Positions 58,311 through 64,000 of a DNA stretch of 64,000 bases are shown in pieces. The number at the start of each line of letters is the position of its first letter. Within the stretch, counting starts at the first letter, position 1. The notes under the pieces are model-generated. The model made no database searches. It was not told the origin of the DNA and saw only the letters and a list, made by a program, of their open reading frames with translations. Origin of the DNA: Oribacterium sp. P6A1 (GTDB taxonomy: Bacteria > Bacillota > Clostridia > Lachnospirales > Lachnospiraceae); contig NZ_JNKO01000004.1 of assembly GCF_000702885.1 (NCBI RefSeq), positions 124,001 through 188,000 of the forward strand, given 5' to 3'. The translations under genes were made by a program, and so were the position numbers.

Positions 58311-60563
58311 ATGAAGATCAAATTGGCTAAGTATATAGCAGAAAAACTGGTAGAGAACGGCATAACCCAGAACTTCTCGGTTACGGGAGGCGGTGCCATG
58401 CATCTCAATGATGCTTTCGGACATCAAAAAGGGATGCACACTCTTTATCAGCATCATGAGCAGGCCTGTGCCATGGCGGCAGAGAGTTACGCCCGCATAT
58501 ATAACAGACCGGCTCTTCTTTGCGTGACATCAGGCCCCGGCGGTACCAATGCCATCACCGGAGTTCTGGGAGCATGGCTGGATTCCATTCCTATGATAGT
58601 TATGTCAGGACAGGTTCGCTATGACAATACCGCAAGATGGGCTTCGGAGCAGAACGGAACACGTCTTCGTGCCATGGGAGATCAGGAATTTGAGATCACA
58701 AAGTCCATATCCTGCATGACGAAGTACGCTGAGATGCTCAGTGACCCCATGAGAGTGCGCTACGCAGTGGAAAAGTGCATTTACCTTTCCCAGACAGGTC
58801 GTCCCGGTCCTGTGTGGCTTGATATCCCGGTGGATGTTCAGGGAACAACCATAGAAACAGATGAGCTTGTGGGCTTTGACAGAGAGGATTATGAAGCCGG
58901 AGGAGACGGCTGGGCAAAGAACAGCGCAGATAAAGCTTCGGGTAAAGCCGGTGCCGATGCCGGAGTTAAAGCTGCATCCCGGGAAAATGAGGATGTTCAG
59001 GCGGAAAGCATTGGCATAAACCCTCATAGGATTCCTGCAGACATTGATACCACAAACCGAGAGACACCGGTGCCGTCACTGGATCCGGCCGTTCCCCTCA
59101 ATATAATAGAAAAGATTCGTAAATCAGAGCGCCCCGTTTTCTACACGGGAAACGGAATCCGAATCGCCGGCGCAGAGACTCTTTTCCTTGAGGTGGCTCA
59201 CAGACTCAATATCCCTGTAGTTGTTGGCTGGAACGGCCCGGACATCATCCCCACGGAGGACCCTCTTTATGCAGGACGTCCGGGAGGAAGAGGAGACCGT
59301 CCCGGTAACCTTGCGGCCCAGAATGCAGACCTTATCTTAAGCATTGGCTCACGACTCAACATCCGTCAGGTTGGATACAACTTTAAAACCTGGGCAAGGG
59401 ATGCCTATGTGATAGTCAACGACATAGATCTGGAGGAGCTGAAGAAACCATCTGTTCACTGCGACATGCCGGTTCATGCGGATGCAAGAACTCTTCTCAA
59501 GGCTCTGCTTCATGAACTTGACAGGATGGGCATCACGAGAGACGAGCCTCTTTTTAAGGGTGGCAGGGGAATACTGAGAGAGGATGCCCTGAGTATCTGT
59601 CACAATGAAAATGCAAAGGCCGTGGCAGAAGCTGCTTCCCATAATCTCAGCTGGCTTGAGACCTGCGCCTTTTACAGAGAGAACTATCCGACGGTGCTTC
59701 CGGAGCATTTCGAGCCAAACAGCGAGGATCCAGACAAACAGGACGATCCGGAGAATCGTGCCAATGTCTATGCCGTGATTGATATCATTTCCCGTCTGGC
59801 AGAGCCCGGCCAGGTAACCGTGGTAGGAAACGGATCTCCATGTGTTGCGGGAGGACAGGCCTACATCATTAAGAAGGGCACAAGATTCATATCCCAGGAC
59901 GGAGTTGCATCTATGGGATACGGACTTCCGGCGGCCATCGGGGCAGCGGTGGCGGTTCATTCGGTGAATGCAAAGAATGATCCTTCATATTATGAAACTG
60001 CGGATGAGCGCCTTAAGGCGGAGATTCATGATGAGTACTGGACAGGAAAGGATGAGACCTATCCGCCCTATGAGAAGCACGATATCATCCTTTTGACAGG
60101 AGACGGCTCCATACAGATGAACCTTCAGGAGCTCCAGACCATAATCAGCCACAGGATGCCTATTAAGATATTTGTCATCAATAACGGGGGATATCACTCC
60201 ATAAGACAGACCCAGACAAATCTCTTCTGGGGAGAACCTCTTGTGGGAATAGGGGTTGATTCCGGCGTGGATGGCATAAATGACTTAAGCTTCCCGGATA
60301 TGGAAAAGCTTGCGGCAGCCTACGGATATCCTTTCCTGAGAGTGTCTCACAATCAGGATCTGGAGGAGACTTTCAAAAAGACTCTTGAAACAGAAGGACC
60401 TGTTATATGTGAGATCATGGTTACCATGTCCCAGCAGTTCCTGCCGAAGTCTGCAGCAAAAAAACTGCCGGACGGAAGCCTGGTAAGCCCTCCTCTCGAG
60501 GACCTTGCTCCGTACCTTTCCGACGATGAAATGAACAAAATAATGCTTGTCAAACGTATATAA
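58311..60563 (+). CDS. Thiamine-diphosphate-dependent enzyme, acetolactate-synthase-like
   Basis: 750 residues. The N-terminal PYR domain has the cofactor-activating glutamate in YQHHEQACAMAAESYAR (E50) and VTSGPGGTNAITGVLGAWLD. A central FAD/dehydrogenase-like domain has RPVFYTGNGIRIAGAE and GRPGGRGDRPGNLAAQNADL. The C-terminal PP domain has the Mg/TPP motif LTGDGSIQMNLQEL...INNGGYHSI. It is about 150 residues longer than acetolactate synthase, in part because of a polar insert (near 58870-59085). ilvN and other ilv genes are absent and a sugar epimerase follows, so a role in making a branched or modified sugar, like the YerE group, is a hypothesis. The ATG at 58311 has GAGGAG upstream. Confidence 0.85.
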   Translation: MKIKLAKYIAEKLVENGITQNFSVTGGGAMHLNDAFGHQKGMHTLYQHHEQACAMAAESYARIYNRPALLCVTSGPGGTNAITGVLGAWLDSIPMIVMSGQVRYDNTARWASEQNGTRLRAMGDQEFEITKSISCMTKYAEMLSDPMRVRYAVEKCIYLSQTGRPGPVWLDIPVDVQGTTIETDELVGFDREDYEAGGDGWAKNSADKASGKAGADAGVKAASRENEDVQAESIGINPHRIPADIDTTNRETPVPSLDPAVPLNIIEKIRKSERPVFYTGNGIRIAGAETLFLEVAHRLNIPVVVGWNGPDIIPTEDPLYAGRPGGRGDRPGNLAAQNADLILSIGSRLNIRQVGYNFKTWARDAYVIVNDIDLEELKKPSVHCDMPVHADARTLLKALLHELDRMGITRDEPLFKGGRGILREDALSICHNENAKAVAEAASHNLSWLETCAFYRENYPTVLPEHFEPNSEDPDKQDDPENRANVYAVIDIISRLAEPGQVTVVGNGSPCVAGGQAYIIKKGTRFISQDGVASMGYGLPAAIGAAVAVHSVNAKNDPSYYETADERLKAEIHDEYWTGKDETYPPYEKHDIILLTGDGSIQMNLQELQTIISHRMPIKIFVINNGGYHSIRQTQTNLFWGEPLVGIGVDSGVDGINDLSFPDMEKLAAAYGYPFLRVSHNQDLEETFKKTLETEGPVICEIMVTMSQQFLPKSAAKKLPDGSLVSPPLEDLAPYLSDDEMNKIMLVKRI

Positions 60564-60622
60564 AGGGGTATTATTAGGAAAGGCGGTAAGCCTAAAGAGT
60601 ATAGGGGAGAGGGGAACACCGT

Positions 60623-61603
60623 ATGAAAGTACTAATTACCGGAGTCACCAGCTTTCTGGGGGTATATACAGCGCTCCAGCTTTTAGGAGAAGATCATGAG
60701 GTGATCGGGGCAGTGAGACCCGGAAGTAAAAATGAATCCGTACTGGAGGAAAGGGGTATTACAAAGTACCCGAAGTACCGCACAGTATATATGGATTTTG
60801 ACGAGTTGCCGGATGCAGAGTGCGGAGAGGAACACTTTGCTGAATTTGTTGAAAAGTCCGGAGATGACGATAAAGTCATCGATGTGTGGCTGCATTTTGC
60901 CTGGGACGGCATAGGTTCCGCAGGCAGAGAGAACACGGATATACAGATCCAGAACATTGAAAATGCTAAAAAGGCCTATATCATGGCGAAGCTCCTGGGG
61001 GCAAAGAAGTTTATATTTGCCGGATCCCAGGCGGAATACGGAGACGGAAATCACCGTGCGCCGAGACCCATAAGTCCTTACGGAAAGGCAAAACGTGCCT
61101 TCGGACGATGGGCTACAGAGCAGAGTCTTCTCGGCCAGATCTATGACAAGGATGCCATGCAGTTCATTCACATGCGCATTTTCAGCGTGTACGGAGACGG
61201 AGATCACAAGACAAGCCTGGTAAACACGGTGCTTAAGGGCTCTATAAGGAAAACTCCCGTAGTTCTGGGACCATGTGTACAGAGATGGAATTACCTTGAA
61301 GTACGTGACTGTGCGAGGGCCATAAGCATTCTTATAGATTCCAAAGAGACACGCACAGATGTTTATGATATTGCGGGAGATGATTCAAGAGTTCTGAAAA
61401 AGTATGTTCAGGCCATGAATGAAATAGCCGGCGGCGGAGCTGAGCTTGAGTTTGGCATCCGAAGCAATAACGCCGAGGGAGGCTACAACATGTCTCCGGA
61501 GATTCTTAAGATTCAGAGACTTGGCTTCAGACAGGAGATATCCTTTGAAGACGGAATCGGCGAGCTGGTTGAAAAGAAACGACTGGAGCTGGAAGCCGGG
61601 TGA
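60623..61603 (+). CDS. NAD-dependent epimerase/dehydratase (extended SDR)
   Basis: 326 residues. The Rossmann motif TGVTSFLG is at the N-terminus, the catalytic Tyr and Lys in ISPYGKAKRAFGRW, and the substrate region RIFSVYGDGDHKTSLVNTV with WNYLEVRDCARAISIL. It resembles NDP-sugar epimerases, dehydratases or 4-ketoreductases. It lies 59 bases after the TPP enzyme with GGGGAGAGGGG between, so they form one operon that ends in a terminator. The substrate is unknown. Confidence 0.87.
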   Translation: MKVLITGVTSFLGVYTALQLLGEDHEVIGAVRPGSKNESVLEERGITKYPKYRTVYMDFDELPDAECGEEHFAEFVEKSGDDDKVIDVWLHFAWDGIGSAGRENTDIQIQNIENAKKAYIMAKLLGAKKFIFAGSQAEYGDGNHRAPRPISPYGKAKRAFGRWATEQSLLGQIYDKDAMQFIHMRIFSVYGDGDHKTSLVNTVLKGSIRKTPVVLGPCVQRWNYLEVRDCARAISILIDSKETRTDVYDIAGDDSRVLKKYVQAMNEIAGGGAELEFGIRSNNAEGGYNMSPEILKIQRLGFRQEISFEDGIGELVEKKRLELEAG

Positions 61604-61608
61604 AGGGA

Positions 61609-61648
61609 AGACAGCTGATGGGAATTACCCACGGCTGTCTTTTTTTTT
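61609..61648 (+). terminator. Terminator of the TPP enzyme-epimerase operon
   Basis: Stem agacagc (61609-61615) with gctgtct (61634-61640), extended by tggg/ccca, followed by a run of T residues. It ends 30 bases before the truncated gene at 61679. Confidence 0.9.
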
Positions 61649-61678
61649 ACATTATTTTGAGGCTAATTAACCCTGACC

Positions 61679-62092
61679 ATGACAGCGGTTACTCAGGTAA
61701 CAGCACTTGCAAACGGCGCTTCTCAGAGGGTTTATACAGTCAGCGGTGATGTTTCAGGTCTTACATTTGCAGGAGTAGGTACAGTTTCTGCTGACGGAAC
61801 TGCACTTACGACACCTGAAGGACAGACATATTTGGTAACAAGCGCACCGATGATGATTGTTACAAACGCAGATGGTACAACAGTTGGATGTTTCGTTGAT
61901 CCTGTAATAGGACAGCCTGTTGCGTTTGGCTATGATACTGTACTTATGCAGTTAGGTGCTGATGGACAGATGCATGCACACTGGATAAAGGCAGACGGCA
62001 CCTTCTATACAGGAACGGTTGTCATGAATGGTATGATGACTGTATTCAATGAGGAAGGCGTAATGGTATCCTATTCATTGCTTGCTATGTAA
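61679..62092 (+). pseudogene. 5'-truncated paralogue of the secreted protein at 62431
   Basis: 137 codons that align along their whole length with the last 125 or so residues of the next gene. Shared blocks include SGLTFAG, TPEG, GQPVAFG, DTVLMQLG, DGQ-HAH and YTGTV-MNG. The signal peptide, Ig-like domain and linker of the full-length gene are missing, the frame is closed by TAA at 61664, and there is no ribosome site at a useful distance. The reading frame itself is intact and well conserved, so it is a recent remnant or a cassette that needs fusion to be secreted. Confidence 0.7.
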
Positions 62093-62430
62093 TCAAAACA
62101 GTTCAGGCATAGGAGAACATGTTTTTTTCGAATATGCTGATGTAGGGATTCCGGTTTACCGGCGAACCTGAGATTTAACCCTTAAAACGGAAAAGATTTA
62201 AAGCTGTTCACTGAGAAATCGGTGAGCAGCTTTTTTCAGGTCTCTAAAGCTTTTTGGGGTTTCCATATAGATTTTGATACTGATTGTCGCAGTAAAAAAG
62301 ATAGTTATAAAGCAGGGATAATAGACGAAGTAATTAAAAGGATAGTTTTTCCTTTTAGAAGAAAAATGTGAAGAACAGATTTTTATCACTATTTGTGCCG
62401 TCACGAAAAGGCGGCGGAATGGAGATTTAT
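62093..62430. other. Spacer between the paralogues, with a terminator
   Basis: No gene is seen. A terminator (aagctgttcac 62201-62211 with gtgagcagctt 62222-62232, then T residues) ends transcription from the truncated copy. Ribosome site GGAG at 62421-62424 serves the next gene. Confidence 0.7.
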
Positions 62431-63483
62431 ATGAAGATAGCAAAGAAACTGGCTTGTTTACTTTTGACAGGAATGATACTTTTGGCTCAAGTTCCGCTTA
62501 CTTCCTTTGCGGGTACATCTGAATCAGGTGAAAATGCCGGAGATTTTTATTTTACTGAAAATACATTAACTATAACTTCAAAAAACGGTTTTGAACTAAA
62601 TGATTATCTGCTAAATGATGTATCGTCTCAGGTCTTATATGATGTCATAGATGGTGATGTAATCAAGGTTGATGAAAACGGTAATGTAACTGTAGTTGGA
62701 AACGGCGGACCGGTCACAGTTACAGCAAGAGCCGAGATGAAAGGAGAAGATACGAAAATATGCACCATAAGTACTATAAGTACCCTTGAAAACGGACAAA
62801 GTACCAGAAGTGAGATAAGTACAACCAGTACCGTTGAGGTATTGTATAAATACACTACAACAATGAAAATCAAAGTAAACCTTCCTGACGAAGAATCTTC
62901 CGGTGATGATTCGAGCAGTGGCGGTTCTTCCGGCGGTGGCGGAGGCAGATCCGGTCTCAGCGCTGCGGCAAATGGAGGAACCTTCCAGTCGTCAAGCGGC
63001 GCAATGGTAACTATATCCACTCATTATCTCGGGAATGGAGTAAGACTTATTACCGGTACTATCTCTTTAGGCGGAAAGACTATAAATGTGCAGGATAAGA
63101 TAACACCAATGCCGGATGGCTCCATCGTGCGCCTGTATTCTGTGGATGGCGACATGTCAGGACTTACATTTGCAGGCGGAGGTGTAGTTTCTGAAGACGG
63201 CGCCACTATAAAAACACCGGAGGGGAAAGTCTTCATGATGACATATGCGACTATGTGCATCGTAACCGATGTGAACGGTGTCAGCACCGGATGCTTCCTT
63301 AATCCTGAAACGGGACAGCCTGTGGCTTTTGGCGAGGATACTGTCCTTATGCAGCTTGGACTGGATGGCCAGGTGCATGCCCATTTCATAAATCCTCAAG
63401 GATATTTCTATACAGGTACAGTGACTATGAATGGAAGTACTTTCGCCTTTAACGAAGAGGGCATCATGATTTCTTATGTTTAA
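62431..63483 (+). CDS. Secreted Ig-like protein with an unrecognised C-terminal domain
   Basis: 350 residues from the ATG behind GGAG. Signal peptide (KKLACLLLTGMILLAQVPLT, cut near SFAG). An N-terminal bacterial Ig-like (Big_2) stretch is suggested by VIKVDENGNVTVVGNGGPVT. A Ser/Gly linker (near residue 165-185) leads to a C-terminal module of about 150 residues that I do not recognise. It contains SGLTFAGGGVVSEDGATI, CFLNPETGQPVAFGEDTVL and GQVHAHFINPQGYFYTGTV. The same module makes up the truncated paralogue upstream. Probably surface-exposed; function unknown. Confidence 0.75.
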   Translation: MKIAKKLACLLLTGMILLAQVPLTSFAGTSESGENAGDFYFTENTLTITSKNGFELNDYLLNDVSSQVLYDVIDGDVIKVDENGNVTVVGNGGPVTVTARAEMKGEDTKICTISTISTLENGQSTRSEISTTSTVEVLYKYTTTMKIKVNLPDEESSGDDSSSGGSSGGGGGRSGLSAAANGGTFQSSSGAMVTISTHYLGNGVRLITGTISLGGKTINVQDKITPMPDGSIVRLYSVDGDMSGLTFAGGGVVSEDGATIKTPEGKVFMMTYATMCIVTDVNGVSTGCFLNPETGQPVAFGEDTVLMQLGLDGQVHAHFINPQGYFYTGTVTMNGSTFAFNEEGIMISYV

Positions 63484-63548
63484 AGAGCGTGAAATAAAGT
63501 GCTCAATCTTGTATTTACGGCTTAAATAAAGATAATACATGTCTTGAG

Positions 63549-63585
63549 ATAAGCTGCCCGAGAAAACCTGCGGCAGCTTATTTCT
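63549..63585 (+). terminator. Terminator of the secreted Ig-like protein gene
   Basis: A perfect 10-bp stem (63549-63558 with 63572-63581) followed by a short T run. Confidence 0.7.
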
Positions 63586-63623
63586 GATGTCATAAGAACC
63601 CTTAGGTTATGGAGAATCATGAA

Positions 63624-63743
63624 AATTATGAAGAATTATGAAAACGTATTGAATTATGAAGAATTATGAAAGTATAATTCAATTATGAAGAATTATGAAA
63701 ACACATTGAAATATGAAAGCTTGATTCAATTATGAAAATCAGG
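63624..63743 (+). repeat. Tandem repeats of aattatgaa before the AAA ATPase
   Basis: Three units of 28-29 bases (63624-63651, 63652-63680, 63681-63708), each with two copies of aattatgaa, then two partial units. The array ends about 20 bases before the ATPase start and contains many ATGAA triplets on the + strand. Confidence 0.8.
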
Positions 63744-63762
63744 AAAGAGAGGCGCCGGGGAT

Positions 63763-64000
63763 ATGAAAAAAGATAATCCGTTTACTCTGACTTTTGGGCG
63801 GCAGCCAAGTGAGTACATTTCCAGATACGAAAATATGGATATGATACTCAGTACATTTCAGGCTGACAATCCTATAAGTCAGGCGTATCTTATAGAAGGC
63901 ATACGAGGAAGCGGCAAAACTGTTCTTATGACTGCAGTGGCCAACGAACTTAAGAAAAATAAGGAATGGGTGGTTGTGGATCTTAATTCCACTCAGAATC
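63763..64000 (+). CDS. AAA ATPase, N-terminal part (cut by window end)
   Basis: 79 codons are visible and the frame runs off the edge. The start MKKDNPFTLTFGRQPSEYIS and the Walker A loop GIRGSGKTVL match a group of ATP-binding proteins common in Lachnospiraceae with poorly known roles. GGGG lies just upstream, and an AGGAAAGAGAGG purine stretch is nearby. It is a different subgroup from the DUF4143 ATPase at 47073. Confidence 0.75.
   Translation, partial: MKKDNPFTLTFGRQPSEYISRYENMDMILSTFQADNPISQAYLIEGIRGSGKTVLMTAVANELKKNKEWVVVDLNSTQN

Noticed and set aside
61679-62092. The truncated paralogue as a normal small gene
   Set aside because: No ribosome site, no signal peptide, an in-frame stop just upstream, and a start in the middle of a module that its neighbour carries in full.

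Overview
The window looks like part of a chromosome from an anaerobic, low-GC Firmicute of the family Lachnospiraceae, probably a Butyrivibrio-like gut or rumen bacterium (inference). Supporting signs are the order murC - dnaD - dnaC-like - prs, a 400-residue PRPP synthetase, a cysteine-poor S4, a zinc-ribbon S14 and L36, a fused ECF ATPase, secreted cell-wall-binding repeat proteins, Gram-positive signal peptides and strong AGGAGG ribosome binding sites. Almost every gene lies on the + strand. Non-coding DNA also shows G over C and A over T on that strand by eye, as expected for a leading strand.

Layout. 1-2.1 kb: end of a TRAP transporter permease and a lipoprotein solute receptor. 2.2-9.6 kb: murC, a DnaA-box cluster, primosomal dnaD and dnaC-like genes, prs, an acyltransferase and an rRNA methyltransferase. 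9.8-11 kb: cell-wall-binding repeat protein 1. 11.2-28 kb: the S10-spc-alpha ribosomal cluster (rpsJ to rplQ with secY, adk, map, infA, rpmJ and rpoA), with a leader before rpsJ and an internal promoter plus spacer before rpsH. 28-35.9 kb: cell-wall-binding repeat protein 2, the ECF module (fused EcfA plus EcfT), truA, a HAD phosphatase, and rplM-rpsI behind a consensus promoter. 36-42.5 kb: a cellulose/beta-glucoside locus made of a secreted GH5 endoglucanase and a LacI regulator on the - strand, then a GH1 6-phospho-beta-glucosidase and a PTS IIBCA on the + strand, with two perfect palindromic operators between them. 42.5-46 kb: a gene-free stretch of about 3.6 kb. 46-52.8 kb: an FNT-family channel, a DUF4143-type AAA ATPase, an ABC transporter (receptor, permease, ATPase) with two structured leaders, and a Uma2-type nuclease. 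52.9-57.1 kb: cell-wall-binding repeat protein 3 and a two-component system. 57.1-58.3 kb: a second gene-poor stretch. 58.3-61.6 kb: a TPP-dependent enzyme and an NDP-sugar epimerase. 61.6-64 kb: a 5'-truncated paralogue, its full-length secreted relative, and the start of another AAA ATPase.

The genes fit together as a growth core (translation, protein export, PRPP, peptidoglycan, replication initiation) followed by accessory surface, sugar and transport functions. The carbohydrate locus reads as a pathway: GH5 cuts beta-glucan outside, the PTS imports and phosphorylates the products, and GH1 cleaves the phosphorylated sugar. The most interesting items are RNA and DNA signals: a compact leader before the ABC transporter receptor that looks like a riboswitch, a hairpin whose GUAA loop holds the rpoA stop codon, the DnaA-box clusters, and hydrophilic insertions in several otherwise conserved enzymes. 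No CRISPR array, tRNA, rRNA, insertion sequence or prophage was recognised. All calls come from reading the sequence; no searches or folding programs were run.
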